Program-made: the position numbers and the translations under genes
Origin: Beijerinckiaceae bacterium RH AL1
GTDB taxonomy: Bacteria; Pseudomonadota; Alphaproteobacteria; Rhizobiales; Beijerinckiaceae
DNA length: 64,000 nucleotides
Assembly (NCBI GenBank): GCA_901457705.2
Contig: LR590083.2
Coordinates: 3,348,597-3,412,596 of the forward strand
Reading direction: 5' to 3'
Part shown: positions 26,257 to 35,283 of the stretch, one piece after another
Numbering within the stretch: position 1 is the first letter of the stretch
Layout: each line of letters starts with the position of its first letter
The notes under the pieces: generated by a model
Told to the model about the DNA's origin: nothing
The model's input: only the letters and a program-made list of their open reading frames with translations
Database searches by the model: none

Positions 26257-27035
26257 GCCGACGTCCACCCGCCGTCGATCGACAGGTTCGAGCCCGTCAT
26301 CCCCTTCGCGGCGTCCGAGCAGAGGTAGACGGCCAGCGCCGCAACCTCGTCGATCTGCACGAACTGCTTGGTCGGCTGCGCCTTGAGCAGCACCTCGTCG
26401 ATCACCTGCTCCTTGGTCATCTTGCGTGCCGCCATCGTGTCGGGGATCTGCGCCTCGACGAGCGGCGTCCAAACGTAGCCCGGCGAGATGGCGTTGACGG
26501 TGATCCCGAAGGTCGCGAGCTCGAGCGCCGCCGTCTTGGTGAGCCCGGCGATGCCGTGCTTGGCCGCCACGTAGGCCGACTTGTAGGGCGAGGCGACGAG
26601 CGAGTGCGCCGACGCGATGTTGATGATGCGGCCCCAGCCCTTGGCCTTCATGCCGGGGATCGCCGCGCGCATGGCATGGAACGCGGAGGACAGGTTGATC
26701 GCGATGATGCGGTCCCACTTGTCGAGCGGGAACTCCTCGATCGGCGCGACGTGCTGGATGCCGGCGTTGTTGACCAGGATGTCGACGCTGCCGAAGACCT
26801 TCTCCGCCTCCGCCACCATAGCGGCGATCGCGGCGGGGTCGGTCATGTCCGCCGCCGAATAGTGCGCGCGCACGCCGAAGTCGCGCTCGATGCCGGCGCG
26901 CGCCGTCTCGATCTCGCCGGCATCGCCGAAGCCGTTGAGGACGACGTTCGCCCCCTCCTTCGTCAGCGCCCGGGCGACGCCGAGCCCGATGCCGCTCGTC
27001 GAGCCGGTGACGAGCGCGGTCTTGCCTTTGGTCAT
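26253..27035 (-). CDS. bdhA: D-3-hydroxybutyrate dehydrogenase
   Basis: 260 residues. Classical SDR: TGSTSGIGLGVA (cofactor), LVNNAGIQHVAP, catalytic Ser in INIASAHSLVASPYKSAYVAAKHG (Tyr and Lys follow), and the diagnostic C-terminal half with ISPGYVWTPLVEAQIPD and AQPTKQFVQIDEVAALAVYL. The latter matches 3-hydroxybutyrate dehydrogenases that interconvert 3-hydroxybutyrate and acetoacetate, a step of poly-hydroxybutyrate turnover. Confidence 0.93.
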   Translation of the reverse strand: MTKGKTALVTGSTSGIGLGVARALTKEGANVVLNGFGDAGEIETARAGIERDFGVRAHYSAADMTDPAAIAAMVAEAEKVFGSVDILVNNAGIQHVAPIEEFPLDKWDRIIAINLSSAFHAMRAAIPGMKAKGWGRIINIASAHSLVASPYKSAYVAAKHGIAGLTKTAALELATFGITVNAISPGYVWTPLVEAQIPDTMAARKMTKEQVIDEVLLKAQPTKQFVQIDEVAALAVYLCSDAAKGMTGSNLSIDGGWTSA

Positions 27036-27159
27036 GGAAGGACTCCGGGGTGGACTGATCGGACGCGTCTTACGCCGGCCGACGCCGGGCGAACACCCCG
27101 TCATGCCTCGGCGCAGCTTTCCGCTTGACGATCGAAACGTGCCGCCTGACGTTTCCGTC

Positions 27160-27867
27160 ATGGACACGCGCGCCCCTGCTCCTACGGCGGACCTCGTCGG
27201 GATCGGCCTCTATTCGGCCGCCGAGGCCGGCCGGCTGATCGGCGTTCCGCCGGCCAAGATCAGGCGCTGGCTGCAGGGCCACGACATCGGCGAGCAGCAC
27301 TACGAGCCGCTGTGGCAGCCACAGATCGATCTCGGCGACGATGGCATCTATCTCGGGTTCAGGGACCTCCAGGAGGTGCGCGTCGCCGCGGCGTTCATCG
27401 CCAACGGCCTCAGCGCCCGCCGCGTCCGGCAGGCCATCGTGCTCGCGCGCGACCTCGTCGAAGACGACCATCCGTTGTCGACGACACGGTTTCGCAGCGA
27501 TGGTCGATCGATCTTTCTCCAGGTGGCGGAAGAGGACGGGCAGACGCGGCTCATCGACATCTTCCAGCGCCAGTACGCCTTCCAAGAGATCATCGAGCGC
27601 AGCCTCGCCAATCTCGACTACGACGATGGCGGTCGCCCGACGATGTGGTGGCCGCTCGGGCGCAGCGCGTCGATCGTTCTCGATCCCGCGCGAAGCTTCG
27701 GGCAGCCGATCGAAGCCGAGACGTCGATCCCGGCCGAAGTCCTCGCGTCAGCCGTCGAGGCGGAAGGCTCCGAGATCGCGGCAGCCCGCGCCTGGGACGT
27801 GCCGCTGAGAGCGGTCAGGCGCGCCGTCGCCTTCCAGCACCGGGCTCAGCTGCCGACGGCGGCTTGA
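27160..27867 (+). CDS. DUF433-containing antitoxin-like protein
   Basis: 235 residues from ATG 27160. The N-terminal part is MerR/HTH-like (LYSAAEAGRLIGVPPAKIRRWLQ), and the C-terminal part matches DUF433 (ETSIPAEVLASAVEAEGSEIAAARAWDVPLRAVRRAVAF). DUF433 proteins are commonly antitoxins of PIN-like toxins. Here the product is longer than usual. The toxin gene follows with a TTGA overlap. Confidence 0.8.
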   Translation: MDTRAPAPTADLVGIGLYSAAEAGRLIGVPPAKIRRWLQGHDIGEQHYEPLWQPQIDLGDDGIYLGFRDLQEVRVAAAFIANGLSARRVRQAIVLARDLVEDDHPLSTTRFRSDGRSIFLQVAEEDGQTRLIDIFQRQYAFQEIIERSLANLDYDDGGRPTMWWPLGRSASIVLDPARSFGQPIEAETSIPAEVLASAVEAEGSEIAAARAWDVPLRAVRRAVAFQHRAQLPTAA

Positions 27868-28274
27868 GGGTCTTCTTCGACAATTGCACCTCGCCGACGC
27901 TGGCAGCGACGCTCGACGGCTATCTCGCTCACCTCGGCCACGGCGCCGCGCACATCCGCGATCTGCCCTGCGGCCGCAACGCGTCCGATATCGAATGGAT
28001 CGCGTTCCTGCGCGAGTCGGGCGAGGACTGGATCGTCGTCACGGGCGATCAGCGCATCCACCGCAACAAGGCCGAGCGAGCGGCCTTCCGCCACGCGGGG
28101 CTCAAGGGCATCGTCTTGGCCGCCGCCTACCAGAAGACGCCGGTCAACCGGCAGGCCGCCATGCTTCTCTGGCGTTGGCCCGACATCGCCGGCTTGATCG
28201 CGACGCTGGCGCCACCGTTCCTGATCGAGATGCCGATCAGTCGGTCCGGCCGACTGCGCGTCCTGCCGGTCTGA
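27864..28274 (+). CDS. PIN-like toxin of a DUF433-associated module
   Basis: 136 residues from a TTG overlapping the upstream stop. VFFDNCTSPTLAATLDGYL opens with an Asp at the usual PIN beta-strand 1, IEWIAFL gives a further acidic residue and DWIVVTGDQRI supplies the TGD acidic site; these fit a PIN-like RNase core. The order antitoxin-toxin and the overlap support a type II toxin-antitoxin pair. The target RNA is unknown. Confidence 0.75.
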   Translation: MRVFFDNCTSPTLAATLDGYLAHLGHGAAHIRDLPCGRNASDIEWIAFLRESGEDWIVVTGDQRIHRNKAERAAFRHAGLKGIVLAAAYQKTPVNRQAAMLLWRWPDIAGLIATLAPPFLIEMPISRSGRLRVLPV

Positions 28275-28286
28275 AGCAGAATGGCA

Positions 28287-28323
28287 AAGGGGCCCGGCAG
28301 CGAATGAACGCGCCAGGCCCCTT
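28287..28323. terminator. Hairpin after the PIN-like gene
   Basis: Stem AAGGGGCC-C-GGC (28287-28298) with GCC-A-GGCCCCTT (28312-28323), one mismatch and a 13-nt loop, 13 nt past the stop. A C-rich stretch rather than U-tract follows, so it is only a likely terminator. The rest of 28275-28534 shows no gene. Confidence 0.5.
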
Positions 28324-28534
28324 ACCCCTCAACCCTGCCGGGTCATGGAAGCTTTTTCCCCCGAAGAAGCTTCGTCAGCCGGTCAGCGCCTGGCAACGTT
28401 GATAGCAAGCGGCCGCGCCCAAGTCTGTGTCCGGCGGAACACAGCGCCCGACCAAGTGGACGCCGACGGACCGGGATTCGCCTGGACAGCGACCGTCGGC
28501 GCGGCGAAGCTCCGCGCGACATTGGAGGACTGCG

Positions 28535-28951
28535 ATGTTCCGCGAGGCAGGCAAGAGCGGCGGCGACGGAGGCGGCGGCGGACGCCCGGCGCGCAACGTG
28601 CTCGGCGAGCCGCTCGAGCCCTGCTCGCGCGACCCGCTCACCGGCTTCTACCGCGACGGCTGCTGCAACACTGGCCCCGAGGACCGCGGCAGCCACACCG
28701 TCTGCGCGCTGGTGACCGACGACTTCCTCGCCTTCTCCAAGGCGCGCGGCAACGATCTCTCGACGGCGATGCCGGAATACGGCTTCCCGGGCTTGAAGGA
28801 GGGCGACCGCTGGTGCCTCTGCGCGCCGCGCTGGCAGGAGGCCTGCCTCGCCGGCAAGGCGCCGCGCGTGGTGCTCAGGGCGACGCACGAGGGCGCGCTC
28901 GCCCATTGCGCGCTGGCCGATCTCAAGGCGCATGCGGCGGACCTGAGCTGA
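28535..28951 (+). CDS. DUF2237 family protein
   Basis: 138 residues; ATG at 28535 with GGAGG upstream. The family core is NVLGEPLEPCSRDPLTGFYRDGCCNTGPEDRGSHTVCALV, then TDDFLAFSKARGNDLSTAMPEYGFPGLKEGDRWCLCAPRW. The Cys/His arrangement is conserved but no biochemical role is established. It is convergent with matB, 4 nt apart. Confidence 0.92.
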   Translation: MFREAGKSGGDGGGGGRPARNVLGEPLEPCSRDPLTGFYRDGCCNTGPEDRGSHTVCALVTDDFLAFSKARGNDLSTAMPEYGFPGLKEGDRWCLCAPRWQEACLAGKAPRVVLRATHEGALAHCALADLKAHAADLS

Positions 28952-28955
28952 GCGC

Positions 28956-30458
28956 CTAGCCGAAGACGTCCTTGTGCTGCTCGCGCAGCGCCGCCTTCTG
29001 CACCTTGCCCATCGTGTTGCGCGGCAGCTCGTCGGCGACCATGACGCGCTTCGGCAGCTTGAACTTGGCGAGCTTGCCTTCGAGCCCCTTCAGGATCGCC
29101 GCCTCGTCTAGCGTGGCCCCGGGCCGCGGCACCACGACGGCGGCGACGCCTTCGCCGAAATCGCGGTGCGGCAGGCCGATCACGGCGCTCTCGAGCACGC
29201 CGTCGAGCGCGTCGATCTCGAGCTCGACCTCCTTCGGGTAGACGTTGAAGCCGCCCGAGATGATGAGGTCCTTGCCGCGGCCGACGATATGCACGTAGCC
29301 GTCCGCGTCGACCTTGCCGAGGTCGCCCGTGACGAAGAAGCCGTCGGGCCGGAACTCGGCCGCCGTCTTCTCCGGCATCCGCCAATAACCCTTGAAGACG
29401 TTCGGGCCCTTCACCTCGATGACGCCGATCTCCTCGCGGCCGAGGTCGCGGCCGCTCTCGGGGTCGGCGATGCGCAACGCGACGTCGGGTAGCGGGAAGC
29501 CGACGGTGCCGGGGCGTCGCTCGCCGTCGTAGGGGTTCGACGTGTTCATGTTGGTCTCGGTCATGCCGTAGCGCTCGAGGATCGCGTGGCCGGTGCGCTC
29601 GGTCCATTCGCGATGCGTCTCCGCCAGCAGCGGCGCCGAGCCCGACACGAAGAGGCGCATGTGCGCGGCACGCTCCTTGGTGAAGTCCGCGGTGTCGAGC
29701 AGCCGCGTGTAGAAGGTTGGGACCCCCATCATCACGGTCGCGTCCGCCATCTCGCGCAGCATCGCGCCCGGCTCGAACTTCGGCAGGAAGATCATCGAGG
29801 CGCCCGCGCGCATCACCGTGTTGCAGGCCACGAACAGGCCGTGCGTGTGGTAGATCGGCAGCGCGTGCAGCAGCACGTCGTTTGCGGTGAAGCGCCAGAT
29901 TTGGGCGAGCGCGATCGCGTTCGAGACGAGGTTGGCGTGGGTCAGCATCGCGCCCTTCGAGCGCCCCGTCGTGCCCGACGTGTAGAGGATCGCCGCCAGA
30001 TCGTCGGCGGCCCGGGCCACGGGCGCGAAGCCGTCGCCGGCGGCTGCCGCCGCATCCGCCATGGAGCCGTGGCCGTCGGCATCCAGCGTCTCGACCGACG
30101 CCGCGCCCGCGATCCGCGCGATGTCGTCGCGCTTCGCCGGATCGCAGACCACGACCGAAGGTTCGGCGTCGCCGAGAAAATAGTCGAGCTCGCCCGTCGT
30201 GTAGGCGGTGTTGAGCGGCAGGAAGATGCCGCCCGCCATCACCGTCCCGAGGTACAGGGTCAGCCCGCGCGGCGACTTCTCGATCTGCGCCGCGACGCGG
30301 TCGCCGGGCTTCACCCCCTTCGCGACGAGCGCATGGGCCATGCGCGCGGCCTCGCGCCGCATGTCGGCGTAGCTCCAGGCGATGGCGGAGGGGGCGCGCA
30401 GGACCGGCGCCGCATCGGCGCCGGCGCTCATGATCTCGTCGAAGAAGAGGTTGGCCAT
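28956..30458 (-). CDS. matB: Malonyl-CoA synthetase
   Basis: 500 residues, ANL superfamily. It activates malonate (and methylmalonate) to the CoA thioester. Markers are ILYTSGTTGRSKGAMLTH (P-loop), HALPIYHTHGLFVACN, the MatB-specific RYGMTETNMNTSNPYDG block (malonate-recognition Arg region), GFFVTGDLGKVDADGYVHIVGR and the C-terminal catalytic Lys in LPRNTMGKVQKAALREQ. No matA/matC or decarboxylase genes are adjacent. Confidence 0.94.
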   Translation of the reverse strand: MANLFFDEIMSAGADAAPVLRAPSAIAWSYADMRREAARMAHALVAKGVKPGDRVAAQIEKSPRGLTLYLGTVMAGGIFLPLNTAYTTGELDYFLGDAEPSVVVCDPAKRDDIARIAGAASVETLDADGHGSMADAAAAAGDGFAPVARAADDLAAILYTSGTTGRSKGAMLTHANLVSNAIALAQIWRFTANDVLLHALPIYHTHGLFVACNTVMRAGASMIFLPKFEPGAMLREMADATVMMGVPTFYTRLLDTADFTKERAAHMRLFVSGSAPLLAETHREWTERTGHAILERYGMTETNMNTSNPYDGERRPGTVGFPLPDVALRIADPESGRDLGREEIGVIEVKGPNVFKGYWRMPEKTAAEFRPDGFFVTGDLGKVDADGYVHIVGRGKDLIISGGFNVYPKEVELEIDALDGVLESAVIGLPHRDFGEGVAAVVVPRPGATLDEAAILKGLEGKLAKFKLPKRVMVADELPRNTMGKVQKAALREQHKDVFG

Positions 30459-30484
30459 GAACAGGTTCTAGCGCATCGACGAGG

Positions 30485-31276
30485 TCATACCAGCCTGTCG
30501 AGTCGCAAGCGCTGGCGGTCGTCGGTGAAGCGGCGCGCCGTGACGAGCGCGATCAGCACCGCGACGAGGCCGCCGGCCCCGGCGAGGAGGAACATGAGCA
30601 GGATCTGGTATTTCACCGCGTCGAGCGGATCCATGCCGGCGAGGATCTGGCCGGTCATGATGCCTGGCAGCGTGACGATGCCGGCGGCCGACATCTGGTT
30701 GATCAGGGGCACCATGCCGCGGCGGATGGCGTCGACGACGATCGGCCGCGAGGCCTCGGCGAAGGTCTCGCCGAGCGCGAGCCGCGCCTCGATCTCGACG
30801 CGGTGCGTCGGAAAGCCGGAGAGCACGCCGTCGAGCGTGATCGCGCCGGCGTTCAGGACGTTGCCGAGGATGATGCCGGTGAGCGGGATCGCGTAGCGCG
30901 GGTCGTACCAGGGCTCGGGCCGGATCGCCGTCGTCAGGGCCAGCACCGCCGTCGCCGTCGTCGCCAGCATCACGCCGAGCGCGCCGATGACGAGGTTGCC
31001 GCGCCCGCGCAGCTTGCGCGCCGGGCGCGCCGCTACCTCGCGCGCGGCGACCAGCATCATCAGCACGGCAATCGCCAGCGTCGCGGCGGGATTGTGGAGC
31101 GCGAAGATGAACCGCAGCACGTAGCCGACCGCCACGAGCTGCACGACGAGGCGGAGGGTCGCGACCGCGATCTGCCGATGCAGGCCGAGCCGGAAGACCA
31201 GCGACAGCACCGCATCGAGCACGACAAGGACGGCGGCGATCGCGAGATCGCCGGGCGACAGGGCGATGGCGCTCAT
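30485..31276 (-). CDS. fetB: FetB-type iron export ABC transporter permease (UPF0014)
   Basis: 263 residues, about seven transmembrane helices. UPF0014 hallmarks: PLTGIILGNVLNAGAITLDGVL, ALGETFAEASRPIVVDAIRRGMVPLINQMSAAGIVTLPGIMTGQILAG and DPLDAVKYQILLMFLL. In E. coli FetAB exports iron and protects against peroxide stress. Its ATG overlaps the end of the ATPase gene (ATGA), so ATPase and permease are coupled. Confidence 0.93.
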   Translation of the reverse strand: MSAIALSPGDLAIAAVLVVLDAVLSLVFRLGLHRQIAVATLRLVVQLVAVGYVLRFIFALHNPAATLAIAVLMMLVAAREVAARPARKLRGRGNLVIGALGVMLATTATAVLALTTAIRPEPWYDPRYAIPLTGIILGNVLNAGAITLDGVLSGFPTHRVEIEARLALGETFAEASRPIVVDAIRRGMVPLINQMSAAGIVTLPGIMTGQILAGMDPLDAVKYQILLMFLLAGAGGLVAVLIALVTARRFTDDRQRLRLDRLV

Positions 31277-31878
31277 GCCGGCTCCAGCCGGCCCGACGCG
31301 AGGCGGTAATGCTGGGTGCCGAGGCGCGCAGCCTGGGCGGCATCGTGCGAGACGAGGACGAGGATCATGCCCGCCGCCAACGCCTCGCCGAGAAGGGTCT
31401 CGACCCGCGCAACCGCCTCGGGGTCGAGCGCGCCTGTCGGCTCGTCGAGCAGCAGGCAGGCGGGATCGCGCACCAGCGCGCGGATCAGCGCGAGGCGCTG
31501 GCGCTCGCCCGTCGAGAGCGTGGCCGGGGCGCGCGCGAGCACGTCCTCGGGCAGGCCGAGGCGGGTGGCGAGCTCGGCCGCGCGCCCATGGGCGGCGGGA
31601 GGAATGTGCGCGTCGACGCGCTCGGCCCACCAGCCGGCCTCGGCGGCGAGATAGGCGACGCGGGCGCGCCAGGCCGGCGCCGGCATCGCCGCGCGCGAGC
31701 GGTCGCCGAGGGCAACCTCGCCGTCGCTCGGATCGAGGTCGGCGATCATGCGCAGGAGCAGGCTCTTGCCTGCGCCGGACGGCCCCGAGATCGTCGCGCA
31801 CGCGCCCGGCGCCACCGCAAGATCTATCGGCCCGACGAAGGCGCCGCGCAGGCCGGCGATATGCAGCGACGAAGGCAA
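31273..31878 (-). CDS. fetA: FetA-type ABC transporter ATPase
   Basis: 201 residues from a TTG. Walker A GPSGAGKS (32-39), signature LSTGERQRLALIRAL (variant of LSGGQ), Walker B CLLLDEPTGALD and H-loop VSHD. Short single-domain ATPase matching FetA. It is first gene of the pair with fetB and divergent from the GNAT gene over 52 nt. Confidence 0.9.
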   Translation of the reverse strand: MPSSLHIAGLRGAFVGPIDLAVAPGACATISGPSGAGKSLLLRMIADLDPSDGEVALGDRSRAAMPAPAWRARVAYLAAEAGWWAERVDAHIPPAAHGRAAELATRLGLPEDVLARAPATLSTGERQRLALIRALVRDPACLLLDEPTGALDPEAVARVETLLGEALAAGMILVLVSHDAAQAARLGTQHYRLASGRLEPA

Positions 31879-31930
31879 GCGAACATCCTAATAAGCGTCT
31901 CGCGACGCGTGAGCGCGTCGGGCCTAAAGG

Positions 31931-32392
31931 ATGCCGCGCGTGCCGCCAACCATCGACATCGTCCCCCTCCGCCCGTCCGACCGTGCGGTCTGGCACCCGC
32001 TGTGGCGTGGCTACCAGGCCTTCTACGAGGTCGACATCCCGGAGGCGACGAGCGACGTCACCTGGAGCCGCCTGCTCGATCCCGCCGAGCCGATGGCCGG
32101 CGCGCTCGCCTGGGACGGCGCCCAGGCCGTCGGCCTCGTCCACCACATCCGCCACCGCTCGTGCTGGACCATCGGCGACTACGTCTACCTGCAGGACCTG
32201 TTCGTCGCCGAGGGCGGCCGCGCCAAGGGGACGGGCCGGGCGCTCATCGCGCATGTCGAGGCCGTGGCGCGCGCCGCCGACTGCTCGCGCGTGCACTGGC
32301 TGACGCACGAGACCAACACGGACGCGATGATCCTCTACGACAAGGTGGCGCAGCGCTCCGGCTTCGTGCAGTACCGCAAGCTTCTCGAATGA
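31931..32392 (+). CDS. GNAT family N-acetyltransferase
   Basis: 153 residues. Motif A is YLQDLFVAEGGRAKGTGRALIAHVEAVARA (acetyl-CoA pyrophosphate loop), followed by VHWLTHETNTDAMILYDKVAQRSGFVQYRK, as in GNAT proteins acting on small molecules or aminoglycosides. The AAAGG immediately before ATG would suit the in-frame GTG at 31940 better; either start keeps the domain. Substrate unknown. Confidence 0.9.
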   Translation: MPRVPPTIDIVPLRPSDRAVWHPLWRGYQAFYEVDIPEATSDVTWSRLLDPAEPMAGALAWDGAQAVGLVHHIRHRSCWTIGDYVYLQDLFVAEGGRAKGTGRALIAHVEAVARAADCSRVHWLTHETNTDAMILYDKVAQRSGFVQYRKLLE

Positions 32393-32412
32393 AGCCGATC
32401 GACAAGGGGACA

Positions 32413-32616
32413 ATGAACGACACCAGCCGGCTCGATGCACTGGAGATGCGCATCGCCTACCAGGACGCAACGATCGAGGCGCTCGATGCGACGGTGACGG
32501 CGCAATGGCGCAAGATCGACGCGCTCACCCGCGAGGTGGCGATGCTGAGCGACCGCCTCGCCGACCTCGGCCGCCGCGAGCCCGGCGCGCCCGAGCCGCC
32601 GCCGCCGCACTACTAG
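32413..32616 (+). CDS. slyX: SlyX family protein
   Basis: 67 residues, a short coiled coil: DALEMRIAYQDATIEALDATVTAQWRKIDALTREVAMLSDRLADLG, ending in a Pro-rich tail (PEPPPPHY) typical of SlyX. ATG 32413 has AAGGGGA upstream. An in-frame ATG at 32389 overlaps the GNAT stop (ATGA) and is an alternative. Function unknown in the family. Confidence 0.88.
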   Translation: MNDTSRLDALEMRIAYQDATIEALDATVTAQWRKIDALTREVAMLSDRLADLGRREPGAPEPPPPHY

Positions 32617-32672
32617 GTCTGAAACCGGCCCGGCCGGCTTGACCTCGGCCGTGCCGGCAGCACACTTCCTTC

Positions 32673-34220
32673 ATGCTCCTTCTCGAATGGCTCGTCCCGC
32701 TGCTCATCGGCGCGGTGGCGTTGACGCGGCTGGCGGACCGCATCGGCGTGCCCTACCCGGCCTTCCTGGCGCTCGGCGGCGCGGTGCTGGCGCTGCTGCC
32801 GCAGGGCCCGAACATCGTGATGGAGCCGGACCTCGCGCTCGCCCTGTTCGTCGCGCCCGTCATCGTCGACACCGCCTACGATGCCTCGCTGCGCGACATG
32901 CGCACCAACTGGCTGTCGATCTCGCTGCTCGTCGTCGCCGCCGTCGGCGTCACCACGGCGGCGGTGGCGATCGCCGCCCGCGCGATGCTGCCGGACCTGC
33001 CGTGGTCGGCGGCGATCGCGCTCGGCGCCATCGTCGCGCCGCCCGACGCCACCGCGGCGACCGCGATCCTGCGCCAGGTCCACCTGCCCTTCCGCCTGTC
33101 GACCATCCTCGGCGGCGAGAGCCTGCTCAACGATGCCAGCGCGCTGTTTGTCTACCGCCTGGCGGTCGGCGCCTTCGCGGCCGGCGGCATCAGCCCGGGC
33201 TATCTCGCGACCTCGTTCGTGCTCGTGCTGCCGGCGAGCCTGCTGGCCGGCTGGCTCACCGCGCGCGCCACGACCAACCTCATGGGGCAGATCGATGAGA
33301 TCGGCCCTGCCGTCATCATGCAGTTCAGCCTGACCTTCGGCATCTGGATGCTCGCCGAGGAGCTGCAGCTCTCCGCGGTGCTGGTCCTCGTCGCCTATGC
33401 CGCGACGGTGGCGAACAACGGCCCGCGGCGCTTCCGCGCCCGCCTGCGCCTGCCGACCTTCTCGGTGTGGGAGGTGGTGATCTTCGTGCTCAACGTGCTG
33501 GCCTTCGTGCTGATCGGCCTGCAGCTCCGGCCGATCCTCGAGGCGATGTCCGGCCAGCGGCTAGCCTTCGCGCTGTCCTTCGCCTTCGCCATCCTGCTCG
33601 TCTGCATTCTGGCGCGGCTCGCCTGGGTCGCCTTCTACGGGACGATCCGCGCCCGGCCGCTCGGCCGCATCGGGCGCCTGCCGCAGGGGGTGAAGGACGG
33701 CCGGAGCTTCGCGCGCGGCGGCGTCGTCATCGGCTGGTGCGGCATGCGCGGTATCGTGACGCTGGCCGCCGCCTTCGCCCTGCCCGAGAACGTGCCGCAC
33801 CGCGATCTGATGCTGCTCACCGCCTTCGTCGTGGTGCTCGGGACGCTGACGATCCAGGGCATGACGCTGAAGCCGCTGGTGCAATGGGCGGGGCTCGAGG
33901 ATGACGACCCCGTCGGCCGCGAGATCGGCCGCGCCCGCACCGAGATCAACCGCGCCGCGCTTTCCGCGATCGAGAGCGAGAAGGGCGCCGCCGCCGACGG
34001 CCTGCGCGCCGAGTACGCCGAGATCCTGCGCCTCGCCGAGGACCACCCCGACGGCTTCGCGCCGCCGCAGACCTCGCAGGACGCGCTGCGCCTGCGCTCG
34101 ATCGAGGCGGCGCGGAGCCGGCTGCACGAGATGCGCGCCTCCGGCGACATCGGCAACGACGCCTTCAGCCGGCTCGAGTTCGAGCTCGACCGGGCGGAGC
34201 TGCATGCAAGCGCGGTCTAG
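32673..34220 (+). CDS. CPA1-family Na+/H+ antiporter
   Basis: 515 residues. The N-terminal 400 residues form about 11-12 membrane helices with the CPA1 ion-site blocks IVAPPDATAATAILRQVHLPFRLSTILGGESLLNDASALFVY (Asp of TM5 and the ESLLND motif) and WCGMRGIVTLAAAFALP. The cytoplasmic C-terminal ~110 residues are helical (ALRLRSIEAARSRLHEMRASG), as in bacterial NhaP-like proteins with regulatory tails. Expected role: sodium/proton exchange and pH homeostasis. Confidence 0.92.
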   Translation: MLLLEWLVPLLIGAVALTRLADRIGVPYPAFLALGGAVLALLPQGPNIVMEPDLALALFVAPVIVDTAYDASLRDMRTNWLSISLLVVAAVGVTTAAVAIAARAMLPDLPWSAAIALGAIVAPPDATAATAILRQVHLPFRLSTILGGESLLNDASALFVYRLAVGAFAAGGISPGYLATSFVLVLPASLLAGWLTARATTNLMGQIDEIGPAVIMQFSLTFGIWMLAEELQLSAVLVLVAYAATVANNGPRRFRARLRLPTFSVWEVVIFVLNVLAFVLIGLQLRPILEAMSGQRLAFALSFAFAILLVCILARLAWVAFYGTIRARPLGRIGRLPQGVKDGRSFARGGVVIGWCGMRGIVTLAAAFALPENVPHRDLMLLTAFVVVLGTLTIQGMTLKPLVQWAGLEDDDPVGREIGRARTEINRAALSAIESEKGAAADGLRAEYAEILRLAEDHPDGFAPPQTSQDALRLRSIEAARSRLHEMRASGDIGNDAFSRLEFELDRAELHASAV

Positions 34221-34331
34221 AGGGGCGCCGGCTCTCTATCGCGCTCGGGAAAAGGGATCGCCCGCCGGAGTTGCGCTTCCGGCCGGCCTAACCCATCTTC
34301 GCCACGACGGCCTTCAGGAGACACAGCCACT

Positions 34332-35267
34332 ATGACCGACCTGGTCGGGACAGCGGATCGCGCCTCGTCCACCGCCAAGGGAATGGCGCAGGGGACGGCC
34401 AAGGGGACGGCCAAGGCGACCTCGACCACCGGCTTCTCGGCCGATGTGCTGAGCGAATCCGCGCGCCAGCCCGTCCTCGTGCTGTTCCTCTCGCCGCAGA
34501 GCGAGGCCTGCCGGGCGCTGCTCGGGCCGCTGCAGCGCGCCGTCGCGGCGGCCGACGGCAAGGTCAAGCTCGCGACGCTCGACATCGACGCGCATCCGCA
34601 GATCCCGTCGCGCCTCGGCATCCGGGCGGTGCCGGCCGTCTACGCGTTCCAGCGCGGCCAGCCGATCGACGGCTTCATGGGTCCGCTGCCGGAAGCGCAG
34701 ATCAAGGGCTTCATCGAGCGCCTCGTCGGCCCACTCGACGACGGGCTGGACGACCTGCTCGCCGAGGGCGAGGCGGCGCTGGCCGCCGGTGATGCTGCCG
34801 GCGCGGCGGACGCCTTCGGCGCGGTGCTGCAGACCGATCCCGAGCATCTCGCCAGCATCGGCGGTCTCGCTCGGGCGCTCGTCGCCGGCGGCGATCTCGA
34901 GGCGGCGCGCGAGGTGCTGGCCCAGGTGCCGCCGCCCGGCGCCACAGACAAGGCGATCGTCGCCGCGCAGGCCGCGCTCGACGTGGCCGCGCAGGCGAGC
35001 GAGGTCGGCGACCTCGCCGACCTGACGAAGCGCCTCGAGGCCGACCCGGACGACCATCAGGCCCGCTTCGATCTCGCGATCGGCCTTAACGGGGCCGGCA
35101 AGCGCAGCGAGGCGGCGGATGCCTTGATCGAACTGATGAAGCGCGACCGTAACTGGAACGAGGGCGCGGCGAAGAAACAGCTGCTACAATTCTTCGAAGC
35201 CTGGGGCTTGATGGACAAGACGACACTCGCGGCGCGCCGCAAGCTCTCCACGCTGCTGTTCTCATGA
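34332..35267 (+). CDS. cnoX: Thioredoxin-TPR co-chaperone, CnoX/YbbN-like
   Basis: 311 residues. A short repetitive N-terminus (GMAQGTAKGTAKATSTTG) precedes a thioredoxin fold (about 36-125) whose active site is SEAC (57-60) instead of CxxC, followed by IDAHPQIPSRLGIRAVPAVYAFQRGQPIDG. The C-terminal half is TPR-like helical repeats. E. coli CnoX likewise has SxxC and is a redox-silent holdase that hands clients to GroEL/DnaK, whereas some alphaproteobacterial homologues keep CxxC. Confidence 0.9.
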   Translation: MTDLVGTADRASSTAKGMAQGTAKGTAKATSTTGFSADVLSESARQPVLVLFLSPQSEACRALLGPLQRAVAAADGKVKLATLDIDAHPQIPSRLGIRAVPAVYAFQRGQPIDGFMGPLPEAQIKGFIERLVGPLDDGLDDLLAEGEAALAAGDAAGAADAFGAVLQTDPEHLASIGGLARALVAGGDLEAAREVLAQVPPPGATDKAIVAAQAALDVAAQASEVGDLADLTKRLEADPDDHQARFDLAIGLNGAGKRSEAADALIELMKRDRNWNEGAAKKQLLQFFEAWGLMDKTTLAARRKLSTLLFS

Positions 35268-35283
35268 TGGAAGAAGGTCGCCC

